From Chitinophagaceae bacterium (GTDB lineage: Bacteria > Bacteroidota > Bacteroidia > Chitinophagales > Chitinophagaceae): a DNA stretch of 5,241 nucleotides. Both the position numbers and the translations under genes were made by a program. The notes under the pieces are model-generated. The model made no database searches and was not told the origin of the DNA. It saw only the letters and a list, made by a program, of their open reading frames with translations. The stretch spans positions 1 to 5,241 of the forward strand of contig CANGEZ010000176.1 of assembly GCA_947452875.1 (NCBI GenBank). The letters are read 5' to 3'. Positions 1-5,241 of the stretch are shown piece after piece (positions within the stretch are counted from its first letter, which is position 1; each line of letters begins with the position of its first letter).

Positions 1-13
1 TATAAATTTCATT

Positions 14-124
14 TGTTTGGCGTTTGATGTTTGGTGTTGTTCGTTTGGAGATGTTTTGAATTGTATATTTCTATAAATGTAATAGAAACGAATGAACAAT
101 TAACGCAAAACGCCTAACACCAAA
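14..124. repeat. Two inverted arrays of a 7-nt unit (CRCCAAA)
   Basis: Positions 14-48 divide cleanly into five consecutive 7-nt units of the type TGTTTGG/CGTTTGG (14-20, 21-27, 28-34, 35-41, 42-48). Read on the minus strand these are variants of CRCCAAA. Positions 97-124 carry four units of the same consensus on the plus strand (97-103, 104-110, 111-117, 118-124). The two arrays therefore face each other across a central hairpin at 68-88. Several pairings are possible, including a perfect 9-bp one between 30-38 and 116-124, a 7-bp one between 19-25 and 108-114, and an 11-bp stem with two G-U pairs between 37-47 and 89-99 in a plus-strand RNA. No ORF or known element explains the region. The unit phasing is direct observation; any role is unknown. 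Confidence 0.7.
68..88. other. Perfect 7-bp hairpin at the centre of the inverted arrays
   Basis: TTTCTAT (68-74) and ATAGAAA (82-88) are exact reverse complements separated by a 7-nt loop. The hairpin sits about 160 nt beyond the GH3 stop codon, so it could help end the operon transcript. However, the stem has only one G-C pair and no U-run follows it on the minus strand, so I do not call it a terminator. It may simply be the apex of the larger 14-124 inverted structure. Confidence 0.5.
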
Positions 125-159
125 TCTGTAAAATATTAATGCATCCCTCTTCCGTCAGA

Positions 160-204
160 AGCAACCTTTTGAACCTACTGAACTCATTGAACCTTTCAAA
201 CCTA
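160..204. repeat. Array of a 9-nt unit, consensus TTGAACCTN
   Basis: Five consecutive 9-nt units follow without gaps: 160-168, 169-177, 178-186, 187-195 and 196-204. All keep an AAC-CT-like core (AACCT in four, AACTC in one) with variable flanks, for example TTGAACCTA and TTGAACCTT. The stretch is noncoding and lies downstream of the GH3 gene. It is markedly C-rich and G-poor on the plus strand. The unit length differs from both neighbouring arrays, so this is not one long tandem repeat. Function unknown. Confidence 0.7.
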
Positions 205-241
205 TCCTGCTTATCCAGTATCTAGCATCCAGCCTATCCAG
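203..241. repeat. Array of a 7-nt unit, consensus TATCCAG
   Basis: Five 7-nt units occur at 203-209 (TATCCTG), 212-218 (TATCCAG), 219-225 (TATCTAG), 226-232 (CATCCAG) and 235-241 (TATCCAG), with 2-nt pyrimidine gaps after the first and fourth. The array ends 6 nt before the GH3 stop codon (248-250), so in the gene's own direction it is the very start of the 3' untranslated region (CTGGATA on the minus strand). It overlaps the end of the preceding 9-nt array by 2 nt. Function unknown. Confidence 0.7.
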
Positions 242-247
242 CATTCA

Positions 248-2479
248 CTACTTCACCTCAAACTTTGCCTCCAACACATCTCTCGAATTGCCACCTACAA
301 ACACTGAGAATTTACCAGGTTCAAATATCGTGTTACCATCAGCGTCAAAGAATGATAAATCTTTTGCTGTCAAAGTAAAAGTTACTGTTTGAGATGAATT
401 ACCGGCAAGTTTTATTTTTTGAAATGCCTTCAATTCTTTTACAGGTCTTACAATTGAAGCGGTATAATCTCTGATGTACAATTGTACCACTTCTTCTCCC
501 GTAACTGAATTGTTATTTTTTAGGGTTACCGTTACCGTTAGTTTGTCCGTTTTCTTCATGGTTGAAGAAGATATTTTCAAATCACTGTAAGTAAAATCCG
601 AATAGCTCAATCCAAAACCAAAAGGATACAATGGATCTCTTGGGATATCACGGTAACGGCTATACCAGTTTCCTGCAGGATCATCCGTTGTAGGACGACC
701 AGTATTAAAATGATTGTAATAAACAGGAATTTGTCCAATTGCATAAGGGAAACTCATCACTGTTTTTGCAGATGGATTTACATCTCCGCTCAACACGTCC
801 GCAATGGCATTACCATGCTCTGTTCCTAAAATCCAGCATTGTAAGATTGCATCTGTAAGCGGTTCTGCTTCTGTAAGTACCAATGGTCTGCCGCTTGAAA
901 CTAAGGCTACAACTGGCTTTCCCGTTTCACGTAATGCTTTTAATAATTGAATCTGTCCTGCTGAAATTTGTGGATTTCCCAATGCTCTGTCTTCTCCGGC
1001 CATTTTACCACTAATGCCGATATTAACCAGGATTACATCTGCATTTTGAGATGCTATTTTTGCTGCAGTTAATAAGGTGTCATTCGTAGTGTTATCTGCT
1101 TTGTACCCTGGAGCGTATGTAGTCAGATTTGGAAATGCTGATTTCAAGCCATCAAAAACGGAAACCGCTTCTTCTGTTTTTCCCTGTGCTACCCAAAAAT
1201 CAAACATGTCTTCTTTGCTCTCAGCATATAATCCTATTAATGCAATTTTAGCATTTTTATTTAAAGGCAATACATTTTTACTGTTCTTCAACATTACGAT
1301 TGAACTAGCTGCTGCTTCTCTGGCAATTTTTCTGTTGGCATCGGTAAACAAGTTTTCTTTTTCTCTGCCTTCATTGCAATATTTGAAAGGATCTTCAAAC
1401 AATCCTAACTTGAATTTATAATACAAAATTTTTCCAACAGCTTCATCAACTTCGGCCATAGTTACTTTACCTTCCTTCAACAACTCAGGAATGTATTTGT
1501 AAGAAACTTTAGATTCCATATCCATCATGCTTCCGGCTTTGATGGCTTTATATGCCGCATCTTTATCATCAGCTGCATAACCATGGGTAATCATTTCTTT
1601 GAATGAAGCCCAATCGCTCACTAAAAAGCCTTTGTAACCCCATTTCTTTTTCAATACATCATTTACCAAATATCTATTTCCACTTGCAGGAACACCTTCG
1701 AAAATATTGAATGCATTCATCACAGAAGCTGCTCCAGCATCAATTGCACCTTTGTAAGAAGGTAAATATTTATTCCACAATTGCACTCGCGAAACATCTA
1801 CAGTATTGTATTCTCTTCCGCCTTCAACCGCACCATAAACAGCGAAATGTTTTACACAAGACATGATATGCTGGTTATCATATTGCGAACCTTGTAAGCC
1901 TTTAACACGTGCTCCTGAAATCTTTGCTGCCAAATATGGATCTTCGCCGGCTCCTTCCATCACTCTTCCCCAACGTGGATCATTACTGATATCACACATC
2001 GGTGCAAAGGTCCAGTGAATACCAGCTGATGCAGCTTCTTTAGCAGCAACACCGCTATTCTTTTCTATTTGATTCAAATCCCAGCTACAAGCTTCTGCCA
2101 GCGGAATTGGAAAAATAGTTTTAAATCCATGTATCACATCGTATCCAAAAACCAATGGAATTTTCAATCGTGATTGCATCGCCACTTCCTGAATGGCTCT
2201 GGTATCCGCAGCACCAATTACATTCAAGAGTGATCCCATCTTTCCCTCTTTTACCAATTGCATTTTTTCTTTCTGCCCATTATCATTTACAGCCGGACCG
2301 GTAAAGGCACCGCCATTCAACTGATTGAGCTGACCTGCTTTTTCTTCAGGCGTCATTCTACTCAATAAATCTTTTACTCTTTGCTCAATTGGCAATTTCG
2401 AATTGAGATATGCGGGTGCTTGCTGGGCTGATGATGTTACAGCAACAAACAGCATGAACACGAAAAGAATTTTCTTCAT
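248..2479 (-). CDS. bglX: Secreted GH3 beta-glucosidase, BglX type
   Basis: A complete 743-residue family 3 glycoside hydrolase, close to the length of E. coli BglX (about 765). It is predicted to cleave terminal beta-linked glucose from oligosaccharides in the periplasm. An N-terminal signal peptide (MKK, a hydrophobic core, then SSA-Q) points to cleavage near residue 18. The N-terminal barrel carries DVIHG (114-118), DPRWGR with GEDPYL (167-183), KHF (210-212) and VSDW (287-290), whose D289 aligns with the catalytic nucleophile. E295, six residues on, matches the position proposed as acid/base in E. coli BglX; E496 is another candidate. The alpha/beta sandwich includes GTEHGNAIADVL and IGQIPVYYNHFNTGRP, very BglX-like. 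A fibronectin-III-like C-terminal domain occupies about 645-740. The ATG at 2477-2479 is supported by the signal peptide beginning there. Upstream is A-rich with no Shine-Dalgarno sequence. Only 30 bp separate it from the GH13 gene, so cotranscription is likely. The loop at 488-506 departs from E. coli BglX. Exact linkage preference is not determinable. Confidence 0.95.
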   Translation of the reverse strand: MKKILFVFMLFVAVTSSAQQAPAYLNSKLPIEQRVKDLLSRMTPEEKAGQLNQLNGGAFTGPAVNDNGQKEKMQLVKEGKMGSLLNVIGAADTRAIQEVAMQSRLKIPLVFGYDVIHGFKTIFPIPLAEACSWDLNQIEKNSGVAAKEAASAGIHWTFAPMCDISNDPRWGRVMEGAGEDPYLAAKISGARVKGLQGSQYDNQHIMSCVKHFAVYGAVEGGREYNTVDVSRVQLWNKYLPSYKGAIDAGAASVMNAFNIFEGVPASGNRYLVNDVLKKKWGYKGFLVSDWASFKEMITHGYAADDKDAAYKAIKAGSMMDMESKVSYKYIPELLKEGKVTMAEVDEAVGKILYYKFKLGLFEDPFKYCNEGREKENLFTDANRKIAREAAASSIVMLKNSKNVLPLNKNAKIALIGLYAESKEDMFDFWVAQGKTEEAVSVFDGLKSAFPNLTTYAPGYKADNTTNDTLLTAAKIASQNADVILVNIGISGKMAGEDRALGNPQISAGQIQLLKALRETGKPVVALVSSGRPLVLTEAEPLTDAILQCWILGTEHGNAIADVLSGDVNPSAKTVMSFPYAIGQIPVYYNHFNTGRPTTDDPAGNWYSRYRDIPRDPLYPFGFGLSYSDFTYSDLKISSSTMKKTDKLTVTVTLKNNNSVTGEEVVQLYIRDYTASIVRPVKELKAFQKIKLAGNSSQTVTFTLTAKDLSFFDADGNTIFEPGKFSVFVGGNSRDVLEAKFEVK

Positions 2480-2509
2480 TAGTTTTTTATTTTTAGAGTT
2501 GTAAAATTC

Positions 2510-4294
2510 CTATTTTATTTTTACAATTACCGCCTGCCAAGGTTTTAATTTTACAAGATTGTTTTCTACTGATAATTTGGATTCGTAATTATTGATAAGC
2601 TCTTCTCCTGTTTTCATTTCCGGAGTTAAAGTAAAGCTTCCACCATTATTGCTAAAACTCAATAAAATCAATAGTTTTTCGCCATTCCATTCACGAGTGT
2701 AGGCATATACTTCAGGATTTTCTTTGTCGAGCAAACTGTATTTTCCATACACCAATGTTGGACTACTCTTACGCAGCTGAATCAGTTTCTTAAAATAGTT
2801 TAATGTTGATGCCGGATTTTTCTCTTGTGTTTCAACATTTACATCTGCATAATTTTTGTTTACAGGAATCCAAGGTGTAGCTGTAGAGAAACCTGAATTC
2901 ACAGCGGTATTCCATTGCATCGGTGTTCTGCCGTTATCCCTTGCCGTTATCTTCTGTGCTTCCATAAATTCCTTCAAATCACCGCCATTGTTTTTAATCT
3001 GCTGGTACATGCTGATGGATTCAATGTCTTTATATTGCTGGATAGAATCAAATTTGATATTGCTCATTCCCAACTCATCGCCAAAATAATAGTAAGGTGT
3101 TGCACGCATTGTCAATAAAAATGTAGTTAGCATTTTTGAAGACAATTCTCTGTATTGCGCATCGTCATTACCCCAGCGAGTAACCATGCGTGGTTGATCG
3201 TGATTGCCTAAATAGATTGTGCCCCAGCCTTTTTCTGCAAATACACTATCCCATTTTGAATAAATCGCTTTGAAACCGGGAAGCTTGATGCCACCTGGAT
3301 ATGGTGTTTTGAATTTCCCCGGCTGGTAACCGTAACCAACACCTTCAAAATGATAGAGCATGCTCAATTCGTTTCTGTCTTCATCCACAAAATCGTGTGC
3401 AGTAGCAGATGTAACACCGGCGCCTTCTGCCACAGACATGCAATCGTATTTGCTCAACACTTCTTTGTTCATTTCTTTTAAATACTGATGTAAATATGGG
3501 CCGCTACCCAAGTATTGACTCCAGTCGCCATTGTATTTTTCGTCGATATCTTTTTGCGTAATCACCGGGAAGCTGGTGTCTTTTGAAATGAAAGGAATCA
3601 CATCCATTCTGAAACCATCAACTCCTTTCTTGAACCAGAAATTCATCATGTCGAAAATCTCTTTGCGAAGCTTTGGGTTTTCCCAATTCAAGTCGGGTTG
3701 TTTGTAACTGAAATAATGCAAGTAATAAGAATTGGTCAATGAATCATACCTCCAGCCGCTGCCATCCACTTCAAATGAACCTGGACGGAATGGCGGTTTG
3801 CCGTTTTCTGCAGGCCACCAATGAAAGTAATTTCTGTAAGGATTGGTTCTTGAACTGCGAGCTTGTTTAAACCATTCGTGTTGATCGCTGCAATGGTTTA
3901 CTACCAAATCAAGTAGAATTTTTATGCCTCGATCGTGCATGCCTTTCAATAATGCATCGAAATCTTCCATGGTTCCAAATTCTTTCATAATGGCCTGGTA
4001 ATCGCTGATATCATAACCATTATCCGCATTGGGCGAACCAAATATCGGATTCAGCCAAACCACATCTATACCCAAACTTTTAATATAATCAAGTTTTGAA
4101 ACAATGCCTTTCAAATCACCCACACCGTCGCCATCACTGTCTTTGAAACTTCTTGGATAAATCTGATATACGGTAGCTTCCTTCCACCATTTACGATTGG
4201 GAACATCAGCAAAGGCGTCTTTTTTTTCTGTTGTTTTATTGTTGCATGATAACAGGGTTGTAATCAATACTAAACCGAGAAAAATTTTAGTCAT
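2510..4294 (-). CDS. GH13 oligo-1,6-glucosidase/alpha-glucosidase-like lipoprotein
   Basis: A complete 594-residue GH13 enzyme expected to release glucose from alpha-glucosidic oligosaccharides. The signal peptide ends in a lipobox (LLSC, Cys17), so the mature protein should be lipid-anchored, periplasmic or surface-exposed; no clear acidic export tag follows the Cys. The barrel starts at WWKEATVYQIYPRSF. A metal-binding-type loop DSDGDGVGD covers 52-60. Conserved regions are DLVVNH (129-134), GFRMD with nucleophile D231, VAE with acid/base E290, and GNHD with transition-state stabiliser D366. QPDLN (199-203) is the region V signature of the oligo-1,6-glucosidase group, and RDNGRTPMQW (452-461) is also typical. 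The residue after the nucleophile is Val, as in isomaltases rather than maltases, which suggests alpha-1,6 activity (inference). A beta-sheet domain closes the protein. Odd points: VAEGAG for the usual VGEMPG, and YFGDE for the usual YQGEE. The ATG at 4292-4294 fits the short lipoprotein signal; no Shine-Dalgarno or TAnnTTTG promoter motif was seen. Probably first gene of an operon with the GH3 gene. Confidence 0.93.
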   Translation of the reverse strand: MTKIFLGLVLITTLLSCNNKTTEKKDAFADVPNRKWWKEATVYQIYPRSFKDSDGDGVGDLKGIVSKLDYIKSLGIDVVWLNPIFGSPNADNGYDISDYQAIMKEFGTMEDFDALLKGMHDRGIKILLDLVVNHCSDQHEWFKQARSSRTNPYRNYFHWWPAENGKPPFRPGSFEVDGSGWRYDSLTNSYYLHYFSYKQPDLNWENPKLRKEIFDMMNFWFKKGVDGFRMDVIPFISKDTSFPVITQKDIDEKYNGDWSQYLGSGPYLHQYLKEMNKEVLSKYDCMSVAEGAGVTSATAHDFVDEDRNELSMLYHFEGVGYGYQPGKFKTPYPGGIKLPGFKAIYSKWDSVFAEKGWGTIYLGNHDQPRMVTRWGNDDAQYRELSSKMLTTFLLTMRATPYYYFGDELGMSNIKFDSIQQYKDIESISMYQQIKNNGGDLKEFMEAQKITARDNGRTPMQWNTAVNSGFSTATPWIPVNKNYADVNVETQEKNPASTLNYFKKLIQLRKSSPTLVYGKYSLLDKENPEVYAYTREWNGEKLLILLSFSNNGGSFTLTPEMKTGEELINNYESKLSVENNLVKLKPWQAVIVKIK

Positions 4295-4373
4295 GGTAAA
4301 TAATTTAGAATTAAGTTAGGGAAAGAAATGACGCGAAAAAACGAGTAAAAAATTTCAATCGTTTGCGGTGGGG

Positions 4374-4398
4374 AATACCCTTTGGGTATTTAGAGGGT
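4374..4398. repeat. Hairpin plus G-run element, copy 1
   Basis: AATACCC (4374-4380) and GGGTATT (4384-4390) form a perfect 7-bp stem with a TTT loop, followed by TAGAGGGT. The layout (short stem, 3-nt loop, then a spacer ending in GAGGG) is repeated in the same orientation at 4676-4700. It lies about 80 nt upstream of the GH13 start codon, within the probable 5' untranslated region or promoter zone. No U-run follows on either strand, so a plain intrinsic terminator is not supported. Confidence 0.55.
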
Positions 4399-4652
4399 AG
4401 CCACGAATTCACGAATTTTTTTACCGCGGAGAATGGAGGGGATAGAGTTTGCGCAGAGATGATTTGGCACGAAGGCACAAATTTTTTTTCAATCGTCTTT
4501 GCATTGTGTTTTAGCGCCTTGGTGGCAAAGAAATAAATAATAAGAAAGAAAAAATAAGGAATAAGGAAGTGTTTGCCCCCTTGCGAGCTTTTCGTGAAAC
4601 TCCTTTTTGAAACTTTGTGCCTTCGTGCCTTTATGGCAAAAAATTCGTGGCT
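4399..4652. repeat. Nested inverted repeats of an 8-nt unit (NNCACRAA)
   Basis: The outer arms are an exact 11-bp inverted pair (AGCCACGAATT at 4399-4409 and its reverse complement at 4642-4652), continued inward by a T-run (4416-4422) and an A-run (4638-4643). The inner arms are an exact 16-bp inverted pair (4466-4481 with 4614-4629). Both are built of 8-nt units: 4400-4407, 4408-4415, 4466-4473 and 4474-4481 on the plus strand; 4591-4598, 4614-4621, 4622-4629, 4630-4637 and 4644-4651 on the minus strand. Looser units lie at 4503-4526. A TCTCTGCG-like phrase fills 4423-4460. There is no target-site duplication and no transposase, so I cannot call it a mobile element. Confidence 0.65.
4466..4629. 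repeat. Perfect 16-bp inverted repeat (inner arms)
   Basis: GGCACGAAGGCACAAA at 4466-4481 is the exact reverse complement of 4614-4629, with 132 nt between them. Each arm is two 8-nt units; the right arm continues with a third, more divergent unit at 4630-4637. In RNA this would be a strong long-range stem for a transcript read from either strand. The enclosed segment contains the C-free tract and no ORF of its own. Confidence 0.7.
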
Positions 4653-4675
4653 TATCCAATATAACATAATCAACT

Positions 4676-4700
4676 TCCCCCTTCGGGGGATTGAGGGGGC
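4676..4700. repeat. Hairpin plus G-run element, copy 2, at the haloperoxidase 3' end
   Basis: TCCCCC (4676-4681) and GGGGGA (4685-4690) form a 6-bp stem with a TTC loop, followed by TTGAGGGGGC. The same CCCC run can also close a UUCG tetraloop on the plus strand, or pair with the second G-run at 4695-4699. On the minus strand the element begins 1 nt after the haloperoxidase stop codon (4702-4704), so it could act as a 3' end or transcript-stabilising structure. The sequence that follows on that strand is not U-rich, which argues against a classical intrinsic terminator. Confidence 0.55.
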
Positions 4701-4701
4701 T

Positions 4702-5241
4702 TTACTTCCTCATCTTCAATTTCCCCACAATAAAATCTCCCACTTCTCTCCCGGCCGTATTGCTAACAATACAACTCGGATGGAAATGAATGCCGCCATA
4801 AAATCTTGCGCTGTTATTTTCTATAGCCGCATCTCTGAAAGATTTGAAAGAACGATTTTCAATACCAAACTCCAACTCACTACTATCCGTATACGCAAAG
4901 GGTTCGCCGTATATGCTAGTAAGCGCTTCTGCAGCCGCACTGCTGATGGTGCTGTGTCCGCAGGTATACTCAGGGAAAGGAGGTGTTTGTAAAAATGGTC
5001 TCCAATTGATGTCGATGTATTTGTTGATGACTGTTTCTGGTCTGGATGTGTTGTAATCATATTTTGCATTCCAGCATTGAATGAACGCATCGAAAATACA
5101 AACTGATGTTAGCGTGTATGCAGAAACGGTAGTCGCAAAATCTGATTTCGCTTTTTGTGCAGCAATACCCACGATATTCATCCAATGTCCCGGAGGTGAG
5201 AATTTTTTAGTCATGAATTGTACATGCCCACTCACATTCAA
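4702..5241 (-). CDS. Vanadium-dependent haloperoxidase/PAP2-fold protein, C-terminal part
   Basis: The last 179 codons of a gene that enters from the right edge; the codon at the edge is TTG and is more likely internal than a start. The segment belongs to the vanadium chloroperoxidase/type 2 phosphatidic acid phosphatase superfamily, whose site binds vanadate or phosphate. Numbering from the edge, KX6RP is present (K60, R67, P68, in AKYDYNTSRP), the second motif is TCGH in place of PSGH (H96, in FPEYTCGHST), and the third is RFYGGIH (R146, H152). The Asp of the HX3D signature is Ser156 here. DAFIQCWNAKYDYN and INWRPFLQTPPFPEY resemble the extracytoplasmic Bacteroidota members, which are usually around 400 residues or more. 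Whether it is a haloperoxidase or an acid phosphatase cannot be decided, and the export signal lies outside the window. A 407-bp gap makes cotranscription with the GH13 gene uncertain. Confidence 0.88.
   Translation of the reverse strand: MNVSGHVQFMTKKFSPPGHWMNIVGIAAQKAKSDFATTVSAYTLTSVCIFDAFIQCWNAKYDYNTSRPETVINKYIDINWRPFLQTPPFPEYTCGHSTISSAAAEALTSIYGEPFAYTDSSELEFGIENRSFKSFRDAAIENNSARFYGGIHFHPSCIVSNTAGREVGDFIVGKLKMRK

Larger units (their letters stand above)
4295..4701. other. Gene-free 407-bp region built of short repeats
   Basis: This gap between the haloperoxidase-like gene and the GH13 gene has no credible ORF. It contains, in order, a hairpin-plus-G-run element (4374-4398), nested inverted repeats made of 8-nt units (4399-4652), and a second hairpin-plus-G-run element (4676-4700). 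Within it, 4527-4575 has no C on the plus strand and includes the tandem heptamer ATAAGGA twice (4554-4567). The GH13 promoter should lie here. I searched the minus strand for the Bacteroidota -7 motif TAnnTTTG and found no exact match. Confidence 0.8.

Noticed and set aside
14..241. CRISPR array
   Set aside because: The repeats are 7-9 nt, contiguous and degenerate, with no 20-40 nt repeats or unique spacers.
1077..1421. Plus-strand open frame inside the GH3 gene
   Set aside because: Antisense shadow of a well-supported enzyme; no recognisable protein features.
2856..3118. Two overlapping plus-strand open frames inside the GH13 gene
   Set aside because: Antisense shadows of conserved GH13 sequence, in two competing frames, with no independent support.
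4295..4400. Bacteroidota promoter (TTG and TAnnTTTG) for the GH13 gene
   Set aside because: No exact TAnnTTTG occurs on the minus strand in this stretch, and weaker matches in such AT-rich DNA are not persuasive.
4399..4652. MITE or insertion sequence remnant
   Set aside because: Inverted arms exist, but there is no target-site duplication next to the outer arms and no transposase trace; kept as a repeat only.
4311..4673. Minus-strand 120-codon open frame upstream of the GH13 gene
   Set aside because: It is a translation of the octamer repeats and AT-rich tracts (phrases such as FFAIKARRHK and FFATKALKHN). Such frames are typical spurious calls from these repeats; there is no domain and composition is biased.
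4676..4700. Classical intrinsic terminator for the haloperoxidase-like gene
   Set aside because: A GC-rich stem is present just after the stop codon, but no U-run follows on the minus strand, so only a generic hairpin is annotated.
4573..4992. Plus-strand 139-codon open frame
   Set aside because: It runs from the repeat region into the antisense of the haloperoxidase-like gene, whose motifs clearly fix the minus strand as coding.
4821..5090. Open frames in other frames over the haloperoxidase-like gene (minus 4821-5090, plus 4844-5056)
   Set aside because: They overlap the KX6RP and GH motif-bearing frame and show no domain of their own.
5239..5241. TTG at the window edge as the start codon of the haloperoxidase-like gene
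   Set aside because: The frame is open to the edge and the protein lacks the N-terminal half expected for the family, so the real start lies outside.

Overview
The window looks like a chromosomal piece of a Bacteroidota bacterium, most likely Chitinophagaceae or a relative. The reasons are its AT-rich DNA, a lipoprotein GH13 enzyme next to a secreted BglX-type GH3 enzyme, no clear Shine-Dalgarno sequences, a vanadium-haloperoxidase-like (PAP2 fold) protein of a type common in this phylum, and gene-free gaps filled with short degenerate phrase repeats. The lineage call is inference from style; no rRNA or other marker gene is present.

Layout: all three real genes lie on the minus strand. From right to left they are the C-terminal 179 codons of a vanadium-dependent haloperoxidase/PAP2 protein (4702-5241, running off the right edge), a 407-bp gene-free region (4295-4701), a complete GH13 oligo-1,6-glucosidase-like lipoprotein (2510-4294), a 30-bp spacer, a complete GH3 beta-glucosidase (248-2479), and a 247-bp gene-free left end. 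The GH13 and GH3 genes are probably one transcription unit. Together they would release glucose from alpha- and beta-linked gluco-oligosaccharides outside the cytoplasm: the GH13 is anchored as a lipoprotein and the GH3 is exported by an ordinary signal peptide. No SusC/SusD pair, transporter or regulator is in view, so the target glycan cannot be named.

The genes are ordinary. The less ordinary content is in the two gaps on either side of the enzyme operon. The left gap holds two inverted arrays of a 7-nt unit (consensus CRCCAAA) around a perfect 7-bp hairpin, then an array of a 9-nt unit (TTGAACCTN), then an array of another 7-nt unit (TATCCAG) ending a few bases from the GH3 stop codon. 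The right gap holds 8-nt units (consensus NNCACRAA) arranged as nested inverted repeats about 254 bp across, including a perfect 16-bp inverted pair. It is bordered on both sides by similar hairpin-plus-G-run elements in the same orientation. No function can be assigned from sequence alone. Similar phrase repeats are, as a general impression, scattered through environmental Bacteroidota genomes and often cause spurious ORF calls.

The partial haloperoxidase-like protein keeps the KX6RP, GH and RX5H anion-site motifs but has Ser where the HX3D signature has Asp. I found no defence system, CRISPR array, RNA gene, insertion sequence or recognisable riboswitch.
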